Source of the DNA: Oenanthe sinensis
Lineage: Eukaryota > Streptophyta > Magnoliopsida > Apiales > Apiaceae
Length of the DNA stretch: 64,000 nucleotides
Direction: 5' to 3'
NCBI GenBank assembly: GCA_028671895.1
Contig: CM053809.1
Location: forward strand, 37,919,501-37,983,500
A program made the translations under genes and the position numbers. Under the pieces are notes generated by a model. It was given only the letters and a program-made list of their open reading frames with translations, did not search any database and was not told where the DNA came from. Of the stretch, positions 24,501 through 34,900 are shown piece by piece. Each line of letters opens with the position of its first letter. The first letter of the stretch is position 1.

Positions 24501-27111
24501 GCTAGCTTGATAACAAACTTTTTTCAAATAAGACATGCTGTAGACCCAGGGCTCGAAAGATAGCAAGTGTCTCAAATATACAGTTACTAGCAACTTAGTT
24601 TGTTTAATCTTCTAGCTAGCTGCTTCCTTTTGCTCAAAAACCATGTTCACATTTCAGTTGACAAAGCAAAATTGAAGTTCTTGAATCAGAATCATTTGTC
24701 GTTTATCTTCAATTTTTGAAAAAATTCTAGATGCATATACTGTGGTTTGCTGCTCCAGCATGTCAGGTTTATCTGAAAGTTTATTATAAAAACCCCTTTT
24801 TCTTTTAGTCAGTTACTTGGTTTGATCATGAAAATTATTAACGCCTTCAACTGGTATATAGTGTTTTGTAAATTTATAGATCTATATAATTCTTCTACTG
24901 TTATCAACAGAATAATTGAGAAATAGAGTATTACCAACTCATACGAGTTTCAAATATGTTTAGTTATATTATTAATATTATTTATATATTAGAGTTTTAG
25001 TTTAATTAGGAAACTAGATTATTATATATAGGAGTTTAATCATTGTAATTCAGCAGATATTATTATTATTGAAGAATTATATTGAGTTGTTTTGAATATC
25101 TCTTGCAAGAGAATTCTCCCCATAAACCCTAATAATCCCAAAATCAGCCCCATCCCCCATCAGCACTAATAGATTCTTTAATTGTCAGGGATTTGGGCAT
25201 AAGACGTTTGAGTGTCCTCTAGACAAAACAACTCTCTGAAAAGAGTCAATATGGTGGAAAAAGAAATTTCTGACGATTTGTATGTTGAGATGACTAAAGA
25301 AGATTTAGAGGCGAAAGATTATTTAGAAAAAGCAGCAATTCTTGGAGTTCTACAAGAAAGTGCAAACAATTCACATGTACAACGTCAATAAGTTTTTCAC
25401 ACAAGAGTTACATGTTCTCGTAAGTTGTGTTCTCTTATCATTGATATTGGTAGTTGCACAAATGTTAAAAAGGTTGGGTTTACGGACAGAGCTTCCTCCA
25501 AATCCTTATGATATATCTTGGATTAATGATGCGAAGCTTCGAGTCTCTAGAAGGTTCTTGGTTACATTTTCGGTTGGGAAGTTTAATGATGAGGTTATGT
25601 TATGATGTTATCTTGGGATGGGAAGTTTAATGATGAGCTTATGGTGTGATGTTATTTTGGGACGTCCATGGCTTGTTGATCGGGATGCTCATCATGTTGC
25701 ACGTGCTGATGCATATATGGTTGTCAAGAAGGGCCGTCAATATACTCTAGCCAATGATCGTCCTCATTTGCCGGTTGTGCAACATTCTTTGGTGCTCAAT
25801 CGTACTCGTGATTTTATTAACTCGACGGAGTTGAGTTCTTTTCAGCGGAGAAGAATTTATGCAGGACAACGAGTTATATTGTTAATATTATTTATATATT
25901 AGAGTTTAATTTAATTAGGAAACTAGATTATTATATATAGGAGTTTAATCATTGTAATTCAATAGAGATTATTATTATTGAAGAATTATATTGAGTTGAT
26001 TTGGATATCTCTTGCAAGAGAATTCTCCCCATAAACCCTAATTATCCCAAAATCAGCCCCATCCCCCATCAACAATGCTTAGCTTCCAATGACAAAAGCT
26101 ATCTTTGATCCCCGAACCATAAACATGCAAAAACACTTCAAACATGCTCGCATACACATTTTACAATATTCACATATCATTGTAGTGGAATACTATTTTA
26201 ATTTGCATAATCACATTTGATCAAGGAAACAAATCCTGGCCGTGCTCATAAAGTAGAGCATAAGGTTGCCCTGCCACAACAAGAAATACTCCAACTTCAA
26301 CTCCCACCGGGTAGGTAAATATTAATCCCCTACCATAAAAGCTTGGGAGTGATCAGATTAGTTAAGCGGAAAGGATTGACTTCTGGTCTATGTGGAGGGC
26401 ATATGCTTGCTGATGTATGCTCCCTGACTAACGTCCGATCTTGCACATTCTACTTGACGTAAAGCTCATATTAGTAATAAAAAAACATCTGAATTCTTTC
26501 TCGACTCGGAATATTTATTTATGCAAAGTTAAGATTTTGATTCGATCTATTAGCTGTCTAGACGTAAGAGTGCATGACCTCAAGCTGATCAAGACCAGAA
26601 ACAAACAAACAAATGATAACTCACACTAACTTAATAAACTAGTTACAACAATCGTACTTTGTTTCTTCTGCTCGCAGGCATTATTCTTCTCTAAACAATG
26701 TATTTGACACTAAATAAACAGTTGGGGACAATAAAGTAGATAAAATACACTAACTATGAAATAAAATGACCCTGAATTGGAAGCATAGAATCAAATTGCA
26801 TAGCTTAAACAAGAATTGTTGTTTAAAAGAATAAAGACTGAGGATACCTCAGAATAAGTGCAAACACCAGAAGCACGGCGGCCAACGGTCTCCTGAGAGG
26901 TTTGAACATCTCTTGAAACTTTTGGGACTAGAATACTATTGTCCAAGTAGAGATCCCTTGTATGCTCATCGTCAATTTCAACAACTCTGGACCCAGCAAC
27001 TCCTTTACAATACAACAACCTAGTATCAAAATTAACATCAAATCCCTTGCCTAGAGCCTGAATAGAATTGATGGCCGTATGCAAAGCTGCTGCTGATGCA
27101 TTTTCCTCCAT
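21578..27111 (-). CDS. CAD1: MACPF-domain protein, CAD1-like (586 aa)
   Basis: Seven exons join in frame: 27111-26848, 24384-24146, 24046-23851, 23695-23612, 23040-22857, 22739-22576 and 22207-21578. The product matches plant CAD1 (constitutively activated cell death 1), a membrane-attack-complex/perforin-domain protein that restrains salicylate-dependent cell death. Seen here: the ALGKGFDVNFDTRLLYCKG start, the MACPF core FIENFGTHIITSVTIGGKDVIY (split as NFGTHI and GGKDVIY), FRRRGGDDLEQ, and the plant-specific tail HWLVTGGKLGVEKGKIVLR. The exon 3 donor must be GC (AAG|GCCAGT at 23851/23850), because the nearby GT would throw exon 4 out of frame. Intron 1 is 2.46 kb and holds a gypsy remnant. 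An out-of-frame ATG lies 5 bases before the start. CAD1 rather than NSL1 is favoured by the C-terminal region. Confidence 0.93.
24957..26073 (+). mobile_element. Internally deleted Ty3/Gypsy-like element in intron 1 of the CAD1-like gene
   Basis: Two direct copies of a ~205-bp sequence flank it (about 24957-25161 and 25871-26073), both ending CCCCATCCCCCATCA. They are LTR-like and differ at only a few positions. Between them the plus strand encodes a gag zinc knuckle (CQGFGHKTFEC, from 25184) and then a retropepsin-like stretch (SLIIDIGSCTNV, ~25430; later VILGRPWLVDRDAHHV). The expected upstream gag and all of RT, RNase H and integrase are missing. Frames are broken by stops. It lies antisense to the host gene and is spliced out with the intron. 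The 5-bp target duplication was not resolved. Confidence 0.72.
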
Positions 27112-27834
27112 ATCATCACCACCCTTGAATCACAGAAATATTTATTTTATCTTTAAAGTAAACACAAACCAAGAAAGGTAACAACCACTAAGCAAAATCA
27201 AAAACCCAATTTTCTGCAATAAAGTTTGGAACCATATAGTAATAAAAATCATTCCTTTAACAAGTAGAGAGAGAACTCAAACACCTTTTTCATTAATATT
27301 ATTGTTATTATTGAATGAAGAAGGGGGGCGAGGATGAGAAGGTGAAGATGGATGAGAAATGAGTAAGACTTCAAAAACAGAAACAGTAGTTATATTAAAA
27401 GACGGGAGTGCACATATAGCATAGAACCGAATAGGGAGATAAATATATGTATAATCTTGTGTGTGTGTGTGTGTACCATACCAGCAGTATCACGGAGATG
27501 TCAATGAATCTTGTTGAATAATCATCACCCCTCCTCTCCTGTCTTATGTTTGTAATCTGAAATTTTGTTACCCCAATCAATCAAACTAAGTTAGTACACA
27601 CTAGAATGAAATGAAAACACCTCTGAAATCTTATTAGTAGGGTTGGGTTGTACGAGTAGTAGTAGACTAGTAGGATGTAATTTCTAGTACTAGTAATTTA
27701 CAACCAAGGAGCCCAAAAAAGTCTAAAATTGACAATGAGTGGGCGTGGGGCCTTTGTGCAATTTCCAGAACAAAAAGTTTCGACTCTTGGGTCTTCTTCA
27801 TTTACTACTGTAGTACTAATTTACTACGGAATAC
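27112..27834 (-). other. 5' leader and promoter region of the CAD1-like gene
   Basis: A possible 3' splice site lies just upstream of the start (TTTCTGTGATTCAAG), so a leader intron is possible. A (GT)n run at 27459-27475 reads as (AC)n on the transcript strand. No other gene is visible. Confidence 0.4.
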
Positions 27835-28089
27835 TTATGGTTGAACAAAAACTAACCAAATCACGAGACCTAATCGGACCGATCAAACCGTTTTTTACAG
27901 TTTTTAAGCGGTTTGATTTGATTTAGCTTTGATTTAAATATAAACCGTTATTTTCCGGTCATTTTCATTTCTAAACCGACCATTAAGACCGAACCGGACC
28001 GCTACAAATATATATTATTATTATATATATATATATATGTATATATATCATATAATATAAATTTGTTTTGCATTTACTTATATTTGTCT

Positions 28090-28136
<47 letters not shown>

Positions 28137-28520
28137 ATATAATTTTATTTTGCATAATATTTCTTCTAGAATTAAGATTGCTAGTCAGCTCCCAGAATGC
28201 ATTTTTTTTGTTTTGCATAATACTAATATGACAATTTGGGCACATATTAGTATTTTCGTAATGTAGTAAACTAGTAATGTATGTATTAAAATTGACATAC
28301 TTTTTGACAGTATTATGTCACTGGATATGATTATAGAAAATTTTTTATATCTAAAATTATCATATTAAATAGTTTGGTTTAAAACCGTAATCGATCGAAT
28401 CAGACCGTTTAATTACGGTCTGGTTAATATCCAAACAGTCTGGTCGATGTTTGAGATATGAAAAAATCGCTATCAGTGGTCTAATCCGGTTTGGCGGTTA
28501 AAAACCGACCGACGTTTGTA
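27835..28520. mobile_element. Possible hAT-like remnant with ACCG/CGGT-rich ends
   Basis: Both flanks (27850-28015 and 28385-28520) are crowded with AAACCG, ACCGACC and CGGTTT words on both strands, around an AT-rich core with TA runs. Such subterminal repeats are typical of non-autonomous hAT elements. No clean inverted ends or 8-bp duplication could be fixed, so the boundaries are estimates. Confidence 0.35.
28093..28131. repeat. (TA)n microsatellite
   Basis: About 19 uninterrupted TA dinucleotides inside the ACCG-rich candidate element. Confidence 0.9.
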
Positions 28521-28698
28521 TTACTGTGGCAGTACTGGAGTACTTAGTACTTACCAAGAAGAGCCGTAATTCGTTTAGGTACTTTTGTGTATAAATATTG
28601 AAATGTTAAATTTAAGCATCACTTATTTTCGTATATTCATGTACTTTTCATGTCGTATTTTTATATAATATTAAATAAAAATAAAAATAAATAAATAA

Positions 28699-28729
28699 AT
28701 ATATATATATATATATATATATTTACATC

Positions 28730-28792
<63 letters not shown>
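28699..28792. repeat. (TA)n microsatellite, two blocks
   Basis: Two TA arrays separated by ATTTACATCATATTA; the second block is about 58 bp. Expected to be highly length-variable. Confidence 0.9.
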
Positions 28793-28794
<2 letters not shown>

Positions 28795-29194
28795 AATTGG
28801 GTTCATGAAAAATTAGTTAATTTAGAGAACTTGAAGAACATTTCATATTTTATAGAAATTATCACATTTCTTACTCAAAATATATGTCTTCTATAAATAT
28901 AAATATAAATGTAAGAAAATTTTATGTATTAGAAAAGAAAATCAATGAAAAATATTTACAGAACACATACATATGATATACAGAATATATCACTCCTCCG
29001 GTTCTTATTTTGTAAGAAAATATCACATTTTTCATGAAAACACGTGTGTTTTATAAATAAAAACAGAATATAAAAATAAATTATGTATTTAAAAAAATAA
29101 TAAAACATACATACACTATGGTAAGTGGTAACCCCAAATTTGTCCGTCACGGACAAAGGTCCCGTGTAGTATTATTGTTCCAGACAGTTACAAC

Positions 29195-30251
29195 TAGAGC
29201 TGGCCAAACGGGCGGGCCGGGCGAGCCGGGCCGGTTCGCCGGCGAGCCGGTTTGGCCAGGTCGTGACTCGGGCACGGCACACGGATGTAGGCGAGCCGTG
29301 CCGAGTCGGGCCGGTTCCGAAAAAGTCTGATTCGTGCCGTGCCGTGCCGAGCTAGGCGGGTTTGGCGAGCCACTGTGCAAGGCTCCACAAATTTAATAAT
29401 GCAAATCAATGGCTAAGAATTGAGTTGATTATTATAAAGCACAAACTTGTGAGGATGTGATTAATGTCACGTGCATTTCCCTTCGCATGACATGACACGT
29501 GGCTTATATATATGGTACATCTATATTGCTGTTGATAGTGCCGAGCAATTCGCGAGCCGTGCCGAGTTTGGAGATTAATAAATATTTTTTTATTGTTATT
29601 GCTCCAATCACATAGTTAAATTAAACCTTAAAAGGGTTAATTATTTAATATTTAAATTAAATTGTATATTATTATATTTAAGTTATTTTTTGTATTTAAA
29701 CACCGTATAGTTTGTATTACTCAAATAGTTATTTCATATTTTACAATTTAAACATGATGTATACATGATTTTAAAATTTTCTGATTTAATAAATTAAATT
29801 TTATAAATTACTTTACTAATTCGATTTTTGAAGTTTAATATATTATTATAAATTATGTTTGGATTATGTTATATTATAAATATAAATTATATATATAAAA
29901 ATATTTTGATTAAATATAAGTTATAAATTATATTATAATATAATAAATAAGTAATATGTAAAAATATTATTATAATATGCAACTTGCAGGTTAACTTTGC
30001 AAGTTGGCAGGCAGTAGGTGAGTCCGTGCCGAGCCGGGCTGTCCGTGCCGGTTTAGGCAGGCGGTCCGTGCCGGTTCGGGCGAGCGGTCCGTGCCGGTCT
30101 CGGTTCAATTTTTTCCAACTCGCGCTCGGCCCGGTTTTTTGGCGGTTCGTGCCGGTTCAGAGCTTGGCCCGGTTTCAGGCGGTTCGTGCCGATTTTTTTG
30201 GCGAATCGGGCCGAGCCGGTCCGAACCGACTCGCCCGTGTGGCCAGCTCTA
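29195..30251. mobile_element. Non-autonomous hAT element, 1,057 bp, with perfect 8-bp target duplication
   Basis: Terminal inverted repeats start TAGAGCTGGCC at both ends; the left continues AAACGGGCGGG and the right, reversed, ACACGGGCGAG. The element is bounded by perfect GTTACAAC copies (29187-29194 and 30252-30259), the 8-bp signature of hAT insertion. The TAG.GCTG-like end fits the Ac/Tag branch. The ends (29200-29380 and 30010-30240) are GC-rich with many CCGTGCCG and CGGGCCG words in both orientations, probable subterminal transposase sites. The middle is AT-rich. No transposase is encoded, and ORFs here are by-products of the GC-rich repeats. Confidence 0.9.
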
Positions 30252-30280
30252 GTTACAACACCTTTTTGCTGAAAAACTAT

Positions 30281-30591
30281 TAGGAGAGTGTTTGGTAAAA
30301 TTCAAAAACTGTCGTCTGAAAAACGTTTTTGGCCTAAAAGTTGTTGTTAGATAAAACATGTCCCCCCATGCTTTTGAAAAAAATTACTTTTCAGCTTTTG
30401 TAGGAAGTAACTACAAGTTTAATTATTAAACCTCCCCAAAAACATTATTTATATATATTATATCTCAAAATATGTATAAATGAAAAAAAATTACCAAACA
30501 GTGATCTGATTTTTCTAACAACACTTTTTTCACCTGCACTTTTTCTCCCAGTACAACAGTTTTCAACAGCAATCCCAAACGGACCCCAAGA
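30281..30591. mobile_element. Tourist/Harbinger-like MITE (older copy)
   Basis: Ends GGAGAGTGTTTGG and (reversed right) GGTCCGTTTGGGATTGC, around an interior that shares AAACATGTCCCCCCATGCTTTTGAAA-type text and TTTTGTAGGAAGTAACTAC with the element at 46690-47053. The left flank is TTA but the right TTA is not preserved. Same family, more diverged. Confidence 0.6.
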
Positions 30592-30665
30592 CTAGTTGGT
30601 TGAATTTAATCGATCAATTACGATAAATTTTTTTCCACTACATATAACATATATATATATATATA

Positions 30666-32663
30666 GACTTAGGTTCAATGAGACACTCTCTTATTTGAGT
30701 AACTGAGGAACCAACGATAAATATAATTACAGAACACATGAAAAAATTGCTGAACATAGAAAAAACTACATTACATAAAAAATAATCACAAAACAAACAA
30801 AAAAAGTACATAACATACAAAAAATATAGAACATAAAAATAATGTCCAGAATTCAAATCCTGGCACACACATATTTATCAGTAATGAGATATACTAGGAT
30901 TTACCTGGCTTTGGGAGTAGGAGCATGCCCAAAATCCTAGGGTTTGTAATCTCACAAAATGTGGGGTAGTTCCCTAGTTAAAAAAAAGAAACTCTTTATT
31001 TAAGTAACCGAGAAACCAATTTCTATTTAAAAAAAATTTGATTATCAAATAACTATAGAAGACTACAGAACATACAAAAAATAATAGAACACTAATGTTA
31101 GAGATTGTGGTATTATCAATGTAATCAACTAATACTTACTTAGATTAATTAATTATTAACTAAGTAAAAGATATTGTCATATATACATTGACAATATGTT
31201 TACAATGTCACTTGTAATAGGGTGTACAAATAGTCAAGTAGATGACAGTAAATATCAATAGTTACTGTCTTGTACAAATGTAATAAATGATTCATGAAGT
31301 AGAAGTTCACAAAGTGTTCATGCACAACATAGATCAATTCATTGATAGTAACATTTTACAAACTGAAGCCTACGACAGCACATTCAAGTGACAACAACTT
31401 TTGGAGCAGACGACAACAACTATTTTTTGACAGTAAACTTGGCGGAGAATGAAGACTCTATGACAACAAATTTTACTGACAACAACTATCCTTTGACAGT
31501 AAACTTGACGGAGATTGAAGAATCAAAGACAACAAGTTTTTTGATAGTAGCTTTGACGGGGATAGTTGACAGCATGTTTGATGGAATAGTTGATAGTACC
31601 TTTGGACGACAACATGTTTTAGAAGACTAGCGAACCTGATAGTAAAGTATGCGGAATCAAAGATGTTGTCACCAAAGAGAAGCTACAGGTTGACAGTAAC
31701 CTTTTGGTGAATCTGACAGTCTGTTTCAAGAAGCAGACTAAGTAAAGTTCATTCACTGATTGATCTTGACAACTCTACCTAGTCTGTCAAGTCTACTACT
31801 GCAACTTGAGAAAAAGCAAGCAAAAAGATGAAGCGTGCTCATGGAGTCAAGAATGTCAAATCCTCTCAGAGCAACTTTATCTATAAATGGAATGAAGACA
31901 AGATTTGAGAAGAAAAAGTGAAATTTCTATTTCAAGTATTGTCCAGGAAATAAGGAAAAGTATATTTGTAAGTGAGATATGTGTTTTAGTTTAAATACAC
32001 ACATCTCACAAACATTTTCCCTTATGCAACTGAGCTTAACTTTTCTCAAGTATAGAAACATTAGCATTCTCTTGTTATTGTATCTATTGAAGCTGGAAAA
32101 ACCTTTCCAGACAGTTGTAGCAAAAATAAAAATTAATAAAATTTAATTTTGAAGTAAAACACCTTGTAACTTTTACTTGCTTACAGTTGTATGTTTTCTT
32201 AACTTGATATTATCACTTCTTGTTTGTTGTTAGCAAGATTAGCGATAAATTATCGAGTTGCATTCAACCCCCCCTCCTGCAACACTCTTTTCGTTTAACA
32301 ACTAAAAATAATTGCAAAACAAACAAAAAAATTACATAATATACAAAAAATATAGAATACAAATTACAGAACACTAATACTGAATAGTGTTATGTAATTT
32401 AATGTTCATTAGTTACTCAAATAAGGAGTTAATCGCTGATGTTTACTCTATATATATCAGTAAAATTACAGAACACTATTCATTATTAGTGTTCTATATT
32501 TTTACAGAACACTAATACTGAATAGTGTTCTGTAATTATTTTTGGTGTTCTATGATTTTTTGTATGTTATGTAGTCTTTTATAATTGTGTGTTAATTAAA
32601 TTCTTATAAAATAGTAATTGGTTCTTCAGTTACTCAAATAAGGGAGTTCCTCATTGAACCTAA

Positions 32664-32666
<3 letters not shown>
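30666..32666. mobile_element. TIR element A, split by a solo LTR
   Basis: An inverted repeat of about 50 bp joins 30666-30713 (CTTAGGTTCAATGAGACACT, then TTATTTGAGTAACTGAGGAACC) to the reverse complement of 32615-32666. Both outer ends abut TA microsatellites. Without the inserted LTR (31096-32300) and its duplication the element is about 790 bp. There is no coding capacity. The interior has repeated ACAGAACACTAATACTGAATAGTG palindromic text. The right half is present again at 40573-40935. Confidence 0.6.
31096..32300 (+). mobile_element. Solo Copia-type LTR, 1,205 bp, plus orientation
   Basis: Starts TGTTAGAGATTGTGGTATTA and ends CTCTTTTCGTTTAACA. It is flanked by ACTAA on both sides (31091-31095 and 32301-32305), a 5-bp target duplication. 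It belongs to the same family as the minus-strand LTR at 39345-40523; shared features include the GAGTTGCATTCAACCCCCCC end and TGACAGTA words. A TATA-like CTATAAATGG lies at 31881-31890. No internal sequence follows, so it is solo. Confidence 0.85.

Positions 32667-32669
<3 letters not shown>

Positions 32670-32751
<82 letters not shown>
32670..32751. repeat. (TA)n microsatellite
   Basis: About 40 TA units between TIR element A and TIR element B; the matching array in copy 2 (40937-40969) is much shorter. Confidence 0.95.
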
Positions 32752-32755
<4 letters not shown>

Positions 32756-33397
32756 ATACTCAAATAGAAAATAACTTAAATAAGAAATAAAAAACCTTAT
32801 CCTTGTACCTGCGGCACCCACACATAAATTAAATACACCCTCACACATACAATATCATCTATTCTCCACCATTTTAATTTGATTTTTCCCGTCAATTGAC
32901 TAAGTTTTTTTTCAAATCTAACTTCACCACATTTTTCTTTATCTCTCAACGATCAGTTTTCATACTAAATTATATTTCGGCGAATATAATTTATAACTAA
33001 AATAAATTCGTCACTTATCAGATCCGAACTTCAATCACTAAATTATATTACAGAAACCACTAATTTGTATTATAGAAATCACTAAATTACATATCCTGGG
33101 TTCACAAAAAATAATGGAGATCGCCGGAAAAATAAAAGTCATCGGAATATAGCACATATGATATGCAAATTGATTGTTGGGAGATGGAGAAAAATGTAAT
33201 GAAATTAGATTTGAAAAAAAGTTCACTAACTAACGGGAAAAATCAAACTAAAAACGGAGGGATTATGTGTGCGAGAGTCTATTTAGTTAGTGTGCGAGTG
33301 CCCCTTCCTTGCCTTTAGATTAGATTGAATATGTGATTGAGATCTTATTTTCTATTTCCTATTCTGAGTTATTTTCTATTTGATTACTTGCATATAT
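32752..33397. mobile_element. TIR element B, copy 1
   Basis: Left end GTCATACTCAAATAGAAAAT followed by AACTTAAATAAGAAAT; the reversed right end reads AATCAAATAGAAAATAACTC. About 645 bp, no coding capacity, bounded by TA runs on both sides. A second copy is at 40970-41608. Confidence 0.6.
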
Positions 33398-33410
33398 ATA
33401 TATATATAAA

Positions 33411-34190
33411 GTCTTATTCAAATGAGAAATAACTTAAATAAGAAATGAGAAAATGTCCAAGCCCATTTAAAACCAGGGGTGCACACGTGAGCAGCTCCCA
33501 AACCCCCGCGGCCCTCTGCTTCCCCGCTGTTAGTATTTTTTTTCCTGTCTTCTTTTTTTATTTTGCTAACATTTGTTTTTATTATTTAAAATTTATATTT
33601 TTAATCTCTAATAATGAATATAATAAAGTATATTTTTATTACAAAAATTATACTATAAAAATCAGTAATTATTTTACATAAATTAGTAATTAATATTATA
33701 GAAATTAGTATTTAATATTACAAAAATCAGTATTTAATATTATATTTTTATTATTTAAAATTTATTTTTTTAATTTTAAATAATAAATATAATAGAATAT
33801 AATTTTATTATGGAAATTATATTAAAGAAATCAGTATTTAATATTACAGAAATCATTATTTAATATTATAGAAATTAGTATTTAATAGTATATTTTTATT
33901 ATTTAAAATTTATGTTTTTAATATTAATAATAAATATAATATAATATGTTTTTATTATGGAAATTATATTACATAAATCAGTAATTAATATTACAAAAAT
34001 CAATATTTAATATAATAGAAATCACTAAATTATATTAAAGAAATCAGCAATTAATATTACACAAATCAATATTTAATATTACAGTAATCACTAACTTATA
34101 TACAGTAGGTTCACCTAAAATAATAAAGCTTACCGGAAAAATAAAATTCGCCAGAATATAATATATATGATATGAAAATTGATCGTTGGG
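33411..34190. mobile_element. TIR element C, truncated copy
   Basis: Left end AGTCTTATTCAAATGAGAAA, related to element B. The copy is cut at 34190, where Copia sequence begins. The complete version, with its right end, is at 41682-42690. The interior repeats ACAGAAATCAGTATTTAATA-type units many times. Confidence 0.6.
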
Positions 34191-34900
34191 GACTCCATGC
34201 ATTGAACACTATCTAAATTAATTATGCCTACAATAGAGTTAATTATAAGCATAAAGAATCTAGGATAGTAAATTACCGGTTTTCTGGCTTCTTTCTTTCC
34301 CAGAACCAGCTTGAACAGTGGCATCATGAGCTTTCCAATATCAATCCTATAGTTGTGCACCATGGAATGTACAATCTTCCTGATATATGCTGGCACTTCA
34401 TTCCAGGCACTAGTTTTACTGGGCATGGACCTTGAGACAACATCCATCATCATGCTCCATTCTTTATTTAGATATTTCCTGTCCATTCCTCCCGAATGAT
34501 ACCATTCATCACTATCTGCATTGAGCTTGGGTCCAGCATACCCAACCAACTTGAAGAACTTGGCAAGTTGTTCTTCACTAGCAGGCTCCTTAAATAGCAA
34601 GCCTTCAGCCTCTTCCACATGAAGAGCTTTGTTGATGTGAGAGGAATCAATGGTGTAAGAGGTACCATTGATTTGGAAAGAGATAGAGCTAGCATCTTGC
34701 TCCCCATCACATACTGCAGAGGTCCAGAAATGAGTAAGTCTTGGGATTTCAAGGTGAGGACTTGCAGTTAGGGCATAGGTAAGGTATGAGTTGTTCATGA
34801 AGCCAACAAGAGGTTTGAAGGCTTCTCCAGCTTCACCAACTGAAGCCATGGTGGTGAAGTTGGTTTGGGCAAGAGAACAGATGATTTGGGGTCCAGACAT
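34191..34900 (-). pseudogene. Extra ORF of the Copia element, 'putative plant transposon protein'-like, 3' truncated
   Basis: Reads from ATG 34900 on the minus strand. Seen: the MSGPQIICSLAQTNF start, the segment PRLTHFWTSAVC, INGTSYTIDSSHINKAL, and a C-terminal IGKLMMPLFKLVLGKKEARK segment followed by IYYPRF. This resembles the domain found in many plant retroelement-derived proteins and annotated as putative plant transposon protein; its function is unknown. It sits downstream of pol on the same strand, where some Copia elements carry an additional ORF. The open frame is uninterrupted for about 236 codons, then reaches the junction at 34190 and reads on into unrelated sequence, so the original C-terminus is lost. 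Confidence 0.65.

Larger units (their letters stand above)
32255..34190. repeat. Large direct repeat, copy 1 (about 1.94 kb)
   Basis: From GAGTTGCATTCAACC in the last 46 bp of the plus-strand solo LTR to ATTGATCGTTGGG, this block is repeated almost base for base at 40524-42463. The main differences are TA-array lengths (about 82 versus 33 bp at the first array, about 15 versus 73 bp at the second) and scattered single-base changes. Beyond 34190 this copy runs abruptly into Copia sequence. Confidence 0.9.

Noticed and set aside
25342..25902. Two plus-strand ORFs as host genes in the CAD1-like intron
   Set aside because: They are protease-region fragments of an LTR-flanked gypsy remnant.
29118..29409. 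Arg/Gly/Pro-rich ORFs on both strands
   Set aside because: They come from the GC-rich subterminal repeats of the hAT element and match no protein family. The same holds for 29887-30283 and 6308-6496.
31388..31630. 80-codon Thr/Asp-rich ORF in the plus solo LTR (and 40044-40367 in the minus LTR)
   Set aside because: The peptide repeats reflect the repeated TGACAGTA-type DNA words in U3, not a protein domain.
32670..32751. Long TA array as a replication origin, cruciform element or centromeric signal
   Set aside because: Plain (TA)n microsatellites occur at many points here, differ in length between duplicate copies, and have no other supporting sequence.
33445..33681. Two nearly identical 78-codon ORFs (also at 41718-41954) as a possible conserved gene
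   Set aside because: The identity is due to the large direct duplication of non-coding TIR-element sequence. After about 35 codons the frame is only AT-rich low complexity.
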